64,000 nucleotides of DNA from Chlamydiota bacterium (GTDB taxonomy: Bacteria; Auribacterota; Tritonobacteria; UBA1439). The position numbers and the translations under genes are program-made. This document shows, in pieces, positions 1 to 10,836 of the stretch; within the stretch, counting starts at the first letter, position 1; each line of letters starts with the position of its first letter. Below the pieces are notes generated by a model, which was given only the letters and a program-made list of their open reading frames with translations, made no database searches and was not told the DNA's origin. Location of the stretch: the NCBI GenBank assembly GCA_012729785.1, contig JAAYCL010000027.1:39194-103193 (forward strand), read 5' to 3'.

Positions 1-2
1 AG

Positions 3-1130
3 GAGATGGGGGCGCACAGCGCGCGCGTCGCGGAGGCCGCCGAGTCGCTCGACCCCGCGGCCCTCACCATCGGATTCGCCCGGCGCTTCGCGACCTACAA
101 GCGCGCCAGCCTCCTCATGCGCGATCCGGACCGGCTGGCCCGCATCGTCTCCATCCCCGGCAAGCCGGTCCAGTTCGTCTTCGCCGGCAAGGCGCACCCC
201 GCCGACGAGGGGGGGAAGCGGCTCATCAAGGAGATCGTCCACCTCTCCGAGCAGGAGCCGTTCAGGAACAAGATCATCTTCCTCGAGAACTACGACATGG
301 ACCTCGCCCGCCGCCTCGTGCAGGGGGTGGACGTGTGGCTCAACACGCCGCGCCGCCCCCTCGAGGCGAGCGGCACGAGCGGGATGAAGGTGGTCGCCAA
401 CGGGGGCCTGACGGTGAGCACGCTCGACGGCTGGTGGCCGGAGGGCTACAACGGCGAGAACGGGTGGGCCATCGGGAGCGGCGAGGAGTACGAGGACGGC
501 GACTACCAGGACGAGGTCGAGAGCCTCGCCCTCTACGAGCTGCTGGAGAAGGAGGTCGTCCCCCTCTTCTACGACCGGGGGAAGGACGGTTTGCCGCGCG
601 ACTGGATCGCGATGATGAAGAACTCGATCCGCACCCTCTCCCCGATCTTCAACACGAACCGGATGGCCGGGGAGTACACCGCGGCGATGTACCTGCCCGC
701 GCTCGACCGCTGGAAGGCCGCCTCCGCCGACGGGATGGCCGCGGCCAAGGAGTTCACCCGCTGGTGCGCCGCGATGCGCGAGCAGTGGAACGGCGTGCAA
801 ATCCGGGACGTGAAGATCTCGGGCGTCTCGGAGCTCGGGGTGGGCTCCGAGCTCCCCGTGGAGGTCCAGGTGGAGCTCGGGAAGGTGAACCCGAAGGACG
901 TCGCCGTGGAGCTGTTCCACGGCCCCCTGAACGCCGACGGGGAGATCGTGCACGGGAAGGCGGTCCCGCTCGCGCGCAAGAAGGCCTCCAAAAACAGGCA
1001 CGAGGTCTACACCGGGGCGATCCGTTCCGCGGCGAGCGGGCAGTTCGGCTTCTCCGTCCGCGTGCTTCCGTCCCACCCGGCGCTCACGCACCGGTTCGAG
1101 ACAGGCCTCCTGCACTGGTGGCACACATAG
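3..1130 (+). CDS. glgP: Alpha-glucan phosphorylase, 3' part (5' end outside window)
   Basis: Family GT35 phosphorylase that releases glucose 1-phosphate from glycogen or maltodextrin in the cytoplasm. About 375 C-terminal residues are present and the reading frame is open to the left edge. Seen in the sequence: the FARRFATYKRA nucleotide-sugar-fold motif near the left edge and the PLP-lysine signature GTSGMK, followed by a conserved GWWPEGYNGENGW block. These match the short bacterial/archaeal AgpA-type phosphorylases rather than the long E. coli MalP/GlgP type. The end of the protein carries an extra beta-rich domain of about 110 residues, also common in this subgroup. An imperfect inverted repeat lies about 60 bases after the stop. 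Confidence 0.93.
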   Translation, partial: EMGAHSARVAEAAESLDPAALTIGFARRFATYKRASLLMRDPDRLARIVSIPGKPVQFVFAGKAHPADEGGKRLIKEIVHLSEQEPFRNKIIFLENYDMDLARRLVQGVDVWLNTPRRPLEASGTSGMKVVANGGLTVSTLDGWWPEGYNGENGWAIGSGEEYEDGDYQDEVESLALYELLEKEVVPLFYDRGKDGLPRDWIAMMKNSIRTLSPIFNTNRMAGEYTAAMYLPALDRWKAASADGMAAAKEFTRWCAAMREQWNGVQIRDVKISGVSELGVGSELPVEVQVELGKVNPKDVAVELFHGPLNADGEIVHGKAVPLARKKASKNRHEVYTGAIRSAASGQFGFSVRVLPSHPALTHRFETGLLHWWHT

Positions 1131-1493
1131 TGTCGGGGTCGGACCACGATATCCTGTTGCACGGGAATTCGTTAAGACTAATTTAGCCCCTAAAAACAGC
1201 CTTAGCGGCGATTTTGGGGCCCGAAAAACGCCTCTAAGACATCATCCGTATCGCCGATGGGCACCGGTCCGCGCCGTGGATGGCGCCGGGCACGCCCGGC
1301 AAACTTCGCCACGCACGTCGATGAGGGGCCCCGGGGCGCGAAGCGCCGCAGGAACGGGCTGTCGAACGGGCTTGCGGATCCTCCCCCGAAGGGGCATTAT
1401 CGCCGCAGGCCGGTCACGGCGGGGATCCCGGGAAAGGCGCCGGGCGGAATGCGCCGCCGCGGCGCGTCCCTGCACACGGCGCGGGGGCTTCAG
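1131..1493. other. Intergenic region after glgP
   Basis: About 360 bases without a convincing gene. The left part is AT-richer than the surroundings and contains an imperfect inverted repeat (separate entry). The right part is GC-rich; the frame of the next gene stays open through it, but the encoded residues are Arg/Pro/Gly-rich and match no family, so I treat it as untranslated. Confidence 0.5.
1187..1219 (+). terminator. Possible terminator hairpin of glgP
   Basis: Imperfect stem with CCCC pairing GGGG, AAAA pairing TTTT and GCC pairing GGC around a TTAGC loop. It lies about 57 bases after the glgP stop. No clear T-run follows, so a rho-independent role is uncertain. Confidence 0.3.
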
Positions 1494-2471
1494 ATGCTGG
1501 GCGCGATCGCGGGCGATATCATCGGCTCCGTCCACGAGTTCACCTGCACCAGGACGAAAGAATTCGAGCTGTTCGCCTCGAACTGCTTCTTCACGGACGA
1601 CACGGTGCTGACGGTCGCGCTCGCCGACTCCATCCTCACCAATACTCCGTACGAGACCAACCTCAGACGCTTCTTCCGCCTCTACCCCGACCGCGGCTAC
1701 GGCGGCAGCTTCCACCATTGGGCGATGGGCAGGAAGAAGAAGCCGTACGGGAGCTGGGGGAACGGCGCGGCGATGCGCATCAGCCCCGCCGGCTTCGCCT
1801 ACGACGACCTCGATACGGTGCTCCGGAAGGCGGAGGAGTTCACCGCCGTCACGCACAGCCACCCTGAGGGGATCAAGGGCGGCCAGGCGACCGCCGCCGC
1901 GGTCTTCCTCGCCCGGACGGGCGCCTCGCGGGAGCGGATCAAAAGCTTCATCGAGGATCGGTTCCAGTACGACCTCGGCGCGCATGTCGACGAGATCCGT
2001 CCCTCCTACGGATTCGACGCCTCCTGCGAGGGCACGGTGCCGCAGGCGATCCGGGCGTTCATCGACTCGACCGGCTTCGAGGACGCCGTCAGGACCGCGG
2101 TGTCGCTGGGCGGCGACGCCGACACGCTGGCGTGCATCACCGGCGGCATCGCGCAGGCGTTCTACGGAGGCGTGCCCGAACCGATCGCGGACAGGGTGTA
2201 CGGGATCCTCGACGAGCGGCTCGGCGGGATCACGCGGGAGTTCACGGCGAGATACTGCGCCCCGTTTGGCGGCAGGGCGGAGGCGATGCGCGACGCGGAA
2301 ACGCCCCCTTCCGAGGGCGCAGAAACGCGGGAAGACGAACCGTCGAAGCGGCGGGACGACGGGCGCTGTTGCTGCCCGCGCTGCGGCCTGACCGGCACGC
2401 GGGAGGATTTCGGGGGGGACCCGGGGAGAGGCGCCCGGTGCCCGGGATGCGGGAGAAAGATCCCGTTCTGA
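1494..2471 (+). CDS. ADP-ribosylglycohydrolase family protein with C-terminal zinc ribbon
   Basis: Macro-domain-unrelated, Mg-dependent hydrolase family (DraG/ARH/Tri1-type) that removes ADP-ribose from proteins or small molecules. The start is placed at the ATG opening MLGAIAGDIIGS, the family's usual N-terminus, with a G-rich stretch just upstream. Metal-binding motifs are visible: FFTDDTVLT near residue 35 and GGDADT near residue 205. After the catalytic domain comes a charged linker and about 30 residues with two CPxC pairs (CPRC and CPGC), a predicted zinc ribbon not usual in the family. Length 325 residues. It stands alone between glgP and a convergent sugar-nucleotide cluster, so the substrate cannot be inferred from context. 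Confidence 0.85.
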   Translation: MLGAIAGDIIGSVHEFTCTRTKEFELFASNCFFTDDTVLTVALADSILTNTPYETNLRRFFRLYPDRGYGGSFHHWAMGRKKKPYGSWGNGAAMRISPAGFAYDDLDTVLRKAEEFTAVTHSHPEGIKGGQATAAAVFLARTGASRERIKSFIEDRFQYDLGAHVDEIRPSYGFDASCEGTVPQAIRAFIDSTGFEDAVRTAVSLGGDADTLACITGGIAQAFYGGVPEPIADRVYGILDERLGGITREFTARYCAPFGGRAEAMRDAETPPSEGAETREDEPSKRRDDGRCCCPRCGLTGTREDFGGDPGRGARCPGCGRKIPF

Positions 2472-2481
2472 CGCCGGGCCG

Positions 2482-3444
2482 TCACGCCCGCGCGGCAACG
2501 CGCGCGCGCCACCAGTCGAGGATGAGGCGGAGCGTCTCCTCGATCGGGTGCTCCGGTCTCCACCCCGTCGCCGCGGCGAATTTCGCGGAGTCCCCGTAGA
2601 GGACCGGGGTGTCGGATTTCCTGAGGCGCGCCGGGTCCCGCCGCACCTCGATCCGCGCGGAGGAGAGGGCGATGAGCATCTCGAGCATCCGCCCCACGCG
2701 GAGGGGGCGCCCGGCGCCGATGTTGTAGATCCCCCCCGGCGCGCATCTCTCCGCGGCGAGGGCGTACGCGCGGACCATGTCGCGCACGTCCGTGAAGTCC
2801 CGCTCCGCGTCGAGGTTCCCCACCGAGACGACCGGCTCCTTCATCCCCGCCTCGATCTCGGCGACCTGCCGCGCGAACGACGAGGCGACGAACGAGGGGG
2901 CCTGTCTGGGGCCGATATGGTTGAACGGCCGCAACACCACCGCGGACAGGCCGTGCGCCCTCGCGTAGAAGCGGACAGCCTCCTCGGCGCAGAGCTTCGT
3001 GAACGCGTAGACGTTCGCGGGGGCGGGGCGGCGGTCCTCGCGGACCGGCATCCCCTCGGGGGGGACCTTCCCGTAGACCTCGGAGGAACTCGCCAGGATG
3101 AAGCGCGCCGCGGGGGCGTGCCGGCGGCAGGCCTCGAGCAGGACGAGCGTCCCCCCGGCGTTCACGTCCAGCGCCTCACGCGGGGAATCCTCGACGGAGG
3201 GGAGGAAGGTGACCGCGGCGAGGTGGAAGACCGCGTCCGGCGCAACGTCCGCCACCGCCCGCCCCACCGCGGCCGCGTCGAGGATATCCGCCTTTTCAAC
3301 GCGCACGGGGCCGATCCCGTCGAGGTTGGCGCACGGGGCGCCGGGGCGCTCGATGCCGGAGACTCCCCATCCGCGCGAAAGGAGATGCGCGGCGAGGTGG
3401 CTCCCGGCGAAGCCGGCGATGCCGGTGATGAGAGCGCGTTTCAT
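2482..3444 (-). CDS. rmd: GDP-6-deoxy-D-mannose reductase-like NAD-dependent epimerase/dehydratase
   Basis: Extended short-chain dehydrogenase (320 residues). The N-terminal Rossmann motif TGIAGFAGSHL binds NAD(P), the active site shows ASSSEVYG and YAFTK (Tyr-x3-Lys), and the substrate loop reads RPFNHIGPRQ. This profile is that of Rmd/RmlD-type reductases that reduce the 4-keto group of GDP-4-keto-6-deoxymannose to give GDP-D-rhamnose. It lies about 110 bases downstream of gmd on the same strand, which makes the substrate assignment likely. A UDP-sugar 4-epimerase role is the main alternative. Start ATG gives the canonical MKRALITGIAGF opening. Confidence 0.85.
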   Translation of the reverse strand: MKRALITGIAGFAGSHLAAHLLSRGWGVSGIERPGAPCANLDGIGPVRVEKADILDAAAVGRAVADVAPDAVFHLAAVTFLPSVEDSPREALDVNAGGTLVLLEACRRHAPAARFILASSSEVYGKVPPEGMPVREDRRPAPANVYAFTKLCAEEAVRFYARAHGLSAVVLRPFNHIGPRQAPSFVASSFARQVAEIEAGMKEPVVSVGNLDAERDFTDVRDMVRAYALAAERCAPGGIYNIGAGRPLRVGRMLEMLIALSSARIEVRRDPARLRKSDTPVLYGDSAKFAAATGWRPEHPIEETLRLILDWWRARVAARA

Positions 3445-3555
3445 CGGATCACGCCGTTGTCACGGGGCGGGTGGAACAGGTGAGGGCGGAAGCGCCCCGT
3501 GCCGCCTTCCGCCGTGCGTCGTTCGTGGGAGACCATGCTCCGCGGCGCGGCGCCG

Positions 3556-5278
<1,723 letters not shown>

Positions 5279-5406
5279 GGCGCCTCCGCCTCCCGGACGG
5301 ACATGGTACCCCGTCCGCGGACGAATGTCCAAAAGGGTTTCGGCGACGCGGCGGGCGCGTAAATAATGCGTCTGCTTTCGCCTCCCGCGTGCTATCATTT
5401 TTGGTC

Positions 5407-6564
5407 ATGGAGAAGGGCACTGTCGGCCTCGTCGAGACGAAACAATTCACCTTCGCCCATCCCCCCGGCGGCCTCGCGCTCGAGGGGGGCGACACCCTGG
5501 GTCCGGTGACGCTCGCCTACGAGACCTACGGCGCGCTCGCCGCCGACCGCTCCAACGCGATCCTGATCCTCCACGCCCTTTCCGGCGACGCCCACGCGGC
5601 GGGGTACCACGACGGCGACACGCGTCCCGGCTGGTGGGAGATGATGATCGGGCCGGGGAAGGCGTTCGACACGAACCGGTACTTCGTCGTCTGCGCGAAC
5701 TGCCTCGGCGGCTGCACCGGCTCCACCGGCCCCTCCTCCGTAAACCCCGAGACCGGCGCCCCCTACGCGATGGAATTCCCGGTCATCACCATCGGGGACA
5801 TGGTCAAGGCGCAGAAGGCGCTCGTGGACCACCTCGGGATCGAAAAGCTCCTCGCCGTGGCGGGCGGTTCGATGGGGGGGATGCAGGCCCTCGAGTGGGT
5901 GACCGCGTACCCCGACGCCGTCCACGCGGCCATCCCGATCGCCACGACCGCCCAGCTTTCCGCGCAGGGGATCGCCTTCAACGAGGTCGGGCGCCAGGCG
6001 ATCATGGCCGACCCGCACTGGAACGGCGGCAACTACTACGACGGGGAACACCCGGAGCGGGGTCTCGCCATCGCCCGGATGATCGCGCACATCACCTACC
6101 TGAGCGACGAGTCGATGCGCCAGAAGTTCGGCAGGCGCCTCCAGGGGAAGCAGGAGCTCTCCTTCGACTTCCTCGCCGACTTCCAGGTCGAATCGTACCT
6201 CCACCACCAGGGGCAGGTCTTCACCAAGCGATTCGACGCGAACTCGTACCTGTACATCACCAAGGCGATCGACTACTTCGACCTGACCGACATGGGCGCC
6301 CGGCCGCTCGAGGACGCCCTCGGCGGCGTCAAGGCCGCCTTCCTGATCATCGCCTTCTCCTCGGACTGGCTCTACCCCGCCCGGCAGAACAAGGAGATCG
6401 CCGACGCCCTCCGCGCGCACAATCTGGAGGTGAGCTACTGCGTCCTCGACTCCCCGTTCGGGCACGACGCCTTCCTCATCGACCCCAAGCACCAGACCCA
6501 CCTGATCACGCACTTCCTGCGCCATATCCACGAGGAGCACGCGCACGGGAGGCACGGACGATGA
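5407..6564 (+). CDS. metX: Homoserine O-acetyltransferase (MetX-type)
   Basis: Alpha/beta-hydrolase-fold enzyme that acetylates (or in some lineages succinylates) L-homoserine from acyl-CoA, the first committed step of methionine synthesis. Seen: LAYETYG near the N-terminus, [27 protein letters not shown], the nucleophile Ser155 in [10 protein letters not shown], the catalytic Asp in FSSDWLYP, and the His in FGHDAF. 385 residues, full length. The ATG at 5407 has little Shine-Dalgarno character; a TATCAT box lies only 9 bases upstream, so a nearly leaderless mRNA is possible. The stop overlaps the metW start by ATGA. Confidence 0.95.
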   Translation: MEKGTVGLVETKQFTFAHPPGGLALEGGDTLGPVTLAYETYGALAADRSNAILILHALSGDAHAAGYHDGDTRPGWWEMMIGPGKAFDTNRYFVVCANCLGGCTGSTGPSSVNPETGAPYAMEFPVITIGDMVKAQKALVDHLGIEKLLAVAGGSMGGMQALEWVTAYPDAVHAAIPIATTAQLSAQGIAFNEVGRQAIMADPHWNGGNYYDGEHPERGLAIARMIAHITYLSDESMRQKFGRRLQGKQELSFDFLADFQVESYLHHQGQVFTKRFDANSYLYITKAIDYFDLTDMGARPLEDALGGVKAAFLIIAFSSDWLYPARQNKEIADALRAHNLEVSYCVLDSPFGHDAFLIDPKHQTHLITHFLRHIHEEHAHGRHGR

Positions 6565-7208
6565 GCCCGGAATTCAACGCCCTGCGCCTGCGGCCGGATC
6601 TGCTGAAGATCTACGAGATCATCCGGCCCGGCAGCCGCGTCCTCGACCTCGGCGCCGGGAGCGGCGACCTGCTCAAGGCCCTCGAGCAGCACAAGGGCGC
6701 CACGGTCTTCGGCATCGACAAGTCCGAGGTGGGGATCATGCGGTGCATCGCCAAGGGGATCCCCATCTTCCAGAGCAACCTCGACGAGGGGCTCCGCGAC
6801 TACGCGAACGGGTCGTTCGACTACGTCATCCTCAGCCAGACGCTCCAGCAGGTCTACCGGCCCAAGCAGATCCTCCTGGACGCCGTCCGCGTGGGGAGAA
6901 GCGCACTCGTCAGCATCCCCAACTTCGCCCACTGGCGCATCCGTTTCCATCTCCTCTTCCGCGGCACGATGCCGACGACCCCGGCCATCCCCTACGCCTG
7001 GTACGAGACGCCGAACATCCACCTCTTGAGCATCCGCGACTTCCGCGCCCTCTGCGCGGAGATCGGGATCGTCATAGTCCGGGAGTGGCCGGTCGGGTTC
7101 AGAAAAGGCCCACTCGCCAGATGCCGCCCTCTCTGGCCCAATCTGCTCGCCGCGCAGGGGGTATTCGAGGTACGCAGCCGGGAAGAGCCGGAGCACGCGC
7201 ACGGATAA
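6561..7208 (+). CDS. metW: Methionine biosynthesis protein MetW
   Basis: Class I SAM-dependent methyltransferase-fold protein of 215 residues. The SAM-binding motif [15 protein letters not shown] is near residue 25, followed by the MetW-typical [13 protein letters not shown] and [11 protein letters not shown] blocks and [12 protein letters not shown]. MetW partners MetX in many bacteria and is required for or enhances its acyltransferase activity. The ATGA overlap with metX shows translational coupling and fits a MetX-MetW complex. Confidence 0.95.
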   Translation: MSPEFNALRLRPDLLKIYEIIRPGSRVLDLGAGSGDLLKALEQHKGATVFGIDKSEVGIMRCIAKGIPIFQSNLDEGLRDYANGSFDYVILSQTLQQVYRPKQILLDAVRVGRSALVSIPNFAHWRIRFHLLFRGTMPTTPAIPYAWYETPNIHLLSIRDFRALCAEIGIVIVREWPVGFRKGPLARCRPLWPNLLAAQGVFEVRSREEPEHAHG

Positions 7209-7229
7209 CCGTTGAGAGGAGGGTCCGCG

Positions 7230-8261
7230 ATGGAACAGCGCGACTACTTCGAGAGCCAGATCGGGCAGATCCTCTGTCCGGTCACCGACTTCAAGAAGGG
7301 GGTCCTCGACACGACCTACCTGATGCGCCACGACGGGAGCTTCGTCTACGTCGAGGGGTACTACCAGCCCCCCGGCAAGGTGATCGGCAAGATCATCTAC
7401 CACCCGAAGGAGGGCGGGAAGATCGACATCCACGGCCGCCCCTACGCGAGCATGGTGAAGGGGGAGAAGGACGGGCAGTCGACCTACATCCCGCACGACG
7501 AACAGATCCGGAATCATTACCTTCTCGACCCGACGCTCGAGCGGGAGGATCTGATCGTGACGAAGTTCCACGTCGGGTTCCCGCTCTCCGGTTTCCGCGG
7601 CTACTTCAACGACCGCCTCTCCCTCTTCTACGCGATGGGCAAGTTCCCCCTTGTCGGAAAGGCGGTGGAGAACGCGAGCCGTTTCCTCGAGATCCCCATC
7701 AGCCGGCTCGGGATCACCGGCTCAACCGCGCTCGGGCGCCGCGGCGAACACTCCGACGTGGACCTCGTCATCTTCGGCACCGTCGCGCAGAACCGCGAGA
7801 CGGCGGCGCGGATCGCCGACTACGTCCACCGGACCCCCGAGGCGCGCGTGGTCGAGTTCGGGAAGCTCTGGCCGCTCCGCTTCATCCACCAGGGGATCGA
7901 GATCTGCCCCGCGTACGTCTACATCGACCTCGACGAGGTCCCGCTGCGGAACTGCACGGTGGAGCTCGTGAAGGACGACGTGCAGGCGTACGGAACGGTG
8001 CGCGACGACACGCACGCGATCTTCATGCCGCCGGTGGTGACCCTCTCCGACGTCTGGCTCGACGGGAAGCGTGCCGACGACATCTGTCTCATCGTCTACG
8101 ACGGCTCGCTGCGGGGGGAGTTCTACCTGAAGGAGCGCCTCGGTGTGCGCGGGCGCCTGATCCGCGTGAAGAAGGACGGGGAGGAGTTCATGGCCCTCGC
8201 CGCCTCCGACGCGGGCGACATCACCCGCCAGAGGTTCGTGAAGGGCGTGCCGACGATCTAG
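7230..8261 (+). CDS. Nucleotidyltransferase-domain protein of unknown function
   Basis: 343 residues. The central part has the nucleotidyltransferase signature: GSTALGRRG (residues 154-162) followed by two acidic residues in SDVDLV (Asp166 and Asp168), as in MNT/KanNT and polymerase-beta-type enzymes. The N-terminal 110 residues (IGQILCPVTDFKKGV...) resemble no catalytic domain I recognise. The C-terminus is beta-rich and ends with RQRFVKGV. A GAGAGGAGGG Shine-Dalgarno before the ATG at 7230 decides the start. It follows metW by 21 bases on the same strand, but a methionine role is not indicated. The substrate (RNA, antibiotic, protein) is unknown. Confidence 0.75.
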   Translation: MEQRDYFESQIGQILCPVTDFKKGVLDTTYLMRHDGSFVYVEGYYQPPGKVIGKIIYHPKEGGKIDIHGRPYASMVKGEKDGQSTYIPHDEQIRNHYLLDPTLEREDLIVTKFHVGFPLSGFRGYFNDRLSLFYAMGKFPLVGKAVENASRFLEIPISRLGITGSTALGRRGEHSDVDLVIFGTVAQNRETAARIADYVHRTPEARVVEFGKLWPLRFIHQGIEICPAYVYIDLDEVPLRNCTVELVKDDVQAYGTVRDDTHAIFMPPVVTLSDVWLDGKRADDICLIVYDGSLRGEFYLKERLGVRGRLIRVKKDGEEFMALAASDAGDITRQRFVKGVPTI

Positions 8262-8315
8262 CGCCGGAACCCGCGCCTCGCGCGGCCCGGCCCCCACGGC
8301 GGACGCCGGCCGCGC

Positions 8316-9788
8316 CTACCGGTGCGCCCCGGTGCCTGTGCGCCGTGGCGCGGTGCGCAGATAGTCCGCGAAAAGCTCCGAGAGGCGCTGGATGTCGGCG
8401 AGGATCTCCGAGGCGTCCACCCGCGTGAACCGGTAGTCGTCCAGCAGCAGCTCCCCTCCCGCCGCGACCCACCGCGCCTCGCTGCCGTTGGAGGCCCAGA
8501 TCAGGTTCTCCGCGACGTTGTCGATGCGCGTCGGCGTGAGGTGGGCCCCGCGGAGATCGATCAGCACGAAGTCCGCGGCGCGGCCCGCCTCGAGCGACCC
8601 CGCGTTCAGCCCCAGCATCTGCGCCGGCTCGACGGTGATCAGCTCGAGCATCCGCTGCGCGGGCAGGAGCGTCGCGTCCTGGTGGAGCGCCTTCTGGTAC
8701 TGCGCGGCGAGGCGGGCGGCGTTGAGGATGTTCTGGTTGTCGGCGCTCCCGGAGCCGTCGGTCGAGACGGCGACCGGGATCCCCATCGACATCATCCGGA
8801 TGAGCGGCGGCATCCCCGAGCCGAGGATGGTGTTGGCGAGCGGGTTGTGGACGATCTTTACGCCCGTGTCGCGGAGGATCTCGAGGTCCCGGTCGGTGCA
8901 GTTGACCTGGTGGGCGAGGATGGTGTCGCCGTCGAGGAAGCCGATCCCCTTGGCGTACTCCACCTCCGTCATCCCGTACGTCTCGACGAACCAGCGCGTC
9001 GTCCCGGGCTCCTCGGAGGAGTGCGTGTGGATGAGCGTGCCGTGGTCGCGCGCCCATTGTTTAAGCCCCTTCAGCATCTCGGGGCCGTTCGAGAAGAACT
9101 GGTCGGGCCCCGGGATGACGCGCACGCGCGGCACGGCGGCGAACTCGCGCGCGTACCCGTCGACGCGTTCGACCGCCTGGGACGGCGTATCGAGGATCCG
9201 GGCGTCGTAGTGCCGGTCCTGGCTCCCGACCGCGATGGTGAGGCGGGTGCCGGCCTCCGTGTTCGCCTTGACGAGCTCGCGGACGTGGTACTTGCTGAAG
9301 TTGCAGTGGTGGGTGAGGGCCGAGGTGATACCGTACGAGACGTCGTCGAGGCGCGCCTTCCGGTACGCGACCTCGTTGGAGGAGCGCCCGAACCCCTTCT
9401 CGAGCCGCTTCGCGTTCTCCGTCAGGAAGCCGGTGAACGGGTTGACGGCGTTGTCGAGCCAGGCGGTGAGCGGCTGGTCCTTGGCGACGCCGATGATGGC
9501 GGATTCGTGGTCGTGTCCGTGCGCCTTCACGAACCCCGGGAGGAGGGCGCCGTTCAGGCGCGGGACCGCCTCGTCGCCGGGACCGGTCCCCGCGCCGACG
9601 ACGAGGAGGTCCTCCCCGCAGGCGGCGAGGATCCGCGCGCCGATCTCGGGCGTGTACCGCCCCGCCTCGGCGATACGCGGCCCCTCCGTGAACAGGTACC
9701 CGTCCTCGATCCGCGCCGCCCGTCCGCCTTTCCCGCCCATCGGCAGGAGGAACCGCGCGCGGATGAGAAGATGATTCGGCTTTTTCAT
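8316..9788 (-). CDS. Metal-dependent amidohydrolase (TrzN/SsnA-like)
   Basis: 490 residues, amidohydrolase superfamily subtype III (chlorohydrolase/deaminase group). All expected metal ligands are visible: His90 and His92 in KAHGHDHES, His256 in IHTHSSEE, His293 in LAHQVNC and Asp344 in VSTDGSGS. It therefore should be an active mononuclear Zn or Fe hydrolase or deaminase acting on a cyclic or aryl amine substrate that cannot be named. The start ATG (MKKPNHLLI) is preferred over upstream GTG/ATG codons because the preceding residues are low-complexity. It is divergent from the isomerase-like gene and convergent with the nucleotidyltransferase gene. Confidence 0.85.
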   Translation of the reverse strand: MKKPNHLLIRARFLLPMGGKGGRAARIEDGYLFTEGPRIAEAGRYTPEIGARILAACGEDLLVVGAGTGPGDEAVPRLNGALLPGFVKAHGHDHESAIIGVAKDQPLTAWLDNAVNPFTGFLTENAKRLEKGFGRSSNEVAYRKARLDDVSYGITSALTHHCNFSKYHVRELVKANTEAGTRLTIAVGSQDRHYDARILDTPSQAVERVDGYAREFAAVPRVRVIPGPDQFFSNGPEMLKGLKQWARDHGTLIHTHSSEEPGTTRWFVETYGMTEVEYAKGIGFLDGDTILAHQVNCTDRDLEILRDTGVKIVHNPLANTILGSGMPPLIRMMSMGIPVAVSTDGSGSADNQNILNAARLAAQYQKALHQDATLLPAQRMLELITVEPAQMLGLNAGSLEAGRAADFVLIDLRGAHLTPTRIDNVAENLIWASNGSEARWVAAGGELLLDDYRFTRVDASEILADIQRLSELFADYLRTAPRRTGTGAHR

Positions 9789-9803
9789 GGTCACTCCATG
9801 GTG

Positions 9804-9865
9804 TGCCCTGTCCCATCCCCCGTCGCGGGGGGCCTGCCGGCAGGCAGAGGCCGGGGGAGAGGGCA
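9804..9865. repeat. REP-like palindromic element
   Basis: Outer arms TGCCCTGTCCC and GGGGGAGAGGGCA pair with few mismatches. Inside is a perfect 14-base palindrome, GCCTGCCGGCAGGC, at 9832-9845. It occupies the divergent intergenic region between the amidohydrolase and isomerase genes. The left arm contains TCCCCCGTCGCGG, which also occurs just upstream of rsmI near 13970. Confidence 0.5.
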
Positions 9866-9967
9866 ATGTCCCCTCGCCCTGGGGATGCATCAGTCTATAA
9901 CAATCCCCTTGCCGGGAAAAGCCCCATGCCCTATGATGGCGCGCTCTCCCCGGAGGAATGCGCCCGT

Positions 9968-10813
9968 ATGCTACTGCTGTCTATCGGCTCGCTGCGCTTC
10001 TTCGGCCTCGACCGCGTCTTCATGCTCGCCAAGGATCTGGGCTTCGACGGCGTCGAGGTCATCGTGGACGACCGGTGGGACACCGCGGATCCCGGCTACC
10101 TCCGCACCCTCTCGGCCCGGTACTCCCTCCCGATCCCGAGCCTCCACTCCCCGTTCAGCTTCATCCCGACGCCGGCGTGGGGCACCGACCCGGTGGAGCG
10201 GATGCGGCGCTCCGTGGCCCTCGCCGAGGAGATCGGGAGCGAGGTCCTCGTCATCCACCTCGCCTTTTTCGCCGACGCCCGCTACGCGGCCTGGGTGCGA
10301 GACGAGCTACCGCGGTGGCAGGAGAAGACGGCCGTGAAGCTGGCCGTGGAGAACATGCCGCACGCGTTCAAGATGCTCGGCAGGGCGGGGATACGCCTGG
10401 GGACGGGGACCTTCTACGCGGTGGACCGCGGGAGGTGGCGCAACCGGCTGTTGCGCCCCTTCAGCTGCGACTGCCACATCGACAACATGTTCGAGAACCT
10501 GCTCCGCTACCCGTACCGCGTGCTCGACACCACGCACCTGGCCACCGCGGGCCTCGATCCGGTGGCGGCGTACGAGCGCCTGAAGGAGGGGCTCGTCCTC
10601 GTCCACGTCTCCAACTACGACGGGCGCGAGCACCAGCCGCTCTCGACCGGGCTGCTCGACATCGGCGGCTTCCTCTCCCACCTCGCCCGGGACGGCTACG
10701 CGGGGCACGTCACGCTGGAGCTGATGCCGGACAACTTCCCCGACCGTTCAGAGGCCACCGCGCGCCGCATCCTCGCCGGCGACCTCGCCCTGCTGCGCGA
10801 ATACCTCGGGTGA
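9968..10813 (+). CDS. Sugar phosphate isomerase/epimerase family protein (TIM barrel)
   Basis: 281 residues of the xylose-isomerase-like TIM-barrel family (AP_endonuc_2). Alternating strands and helices start with MLLLSIGSLRFFGLDRVF and GFDGVEVIVDD. Predicted metal ligands are in VLVIHLAFF, KLAVENMPHAF, VLDTTHLATAG, LVHVSN and VTLELMPDNF. Members isomerise or epimerise sugars or inositols, or cleave abasic DNA; the residues resemble the former group. GGAGGAA about 10 bases before the ATG at 9968 decides the start over an upstream ATG at 9926. The gene ends 23 bases from the convergent GH64-like gene. Confidence 0.75.
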   Translation: MLLLSIGSLRFFGLDRVFMLAKDLGFDGVEVIVDDRWDTADPGYLRTLSARYSLPIPSLHSPFSFIPTPAWGTDPVERMRRSVALAEEIGSEVLVIHLAFFADARYAAWVRDELPRWQEKTAVKLAVENMPHAFKMLGRAGIRLGTGTFYAVDRGRWRNRLLRPFSCDCHIDNMFENLLRYPYRVLDTTHLATAGLDPVAAYERLKEGLVLVHVSNYDGREHQPLSTGLLDIGGFLSHLARDGYAGHVTLELMPDNFPDRSEATARRILAGDLALLREYLG

Positions 10814-10836
10814 GCCGGCCCGTCCCGCCGCACCCG

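Noticed and set aside
1257..1493. N-terminal extension of the ADP-ribosylglycohydrolase
   Set aside because: The frame is open, but the added 79 residues are Arg/Gly/Pro-rich and the family begins at the internal ATG.
5279..5406. Possible SAM riboswitch upstream of metX
   Set aside because: The gap is only 128 bases and shows no SAM-I, SAM-II or SAM-IV core pattern. A GGACAT/ATGTCC pair is present but too little to call.
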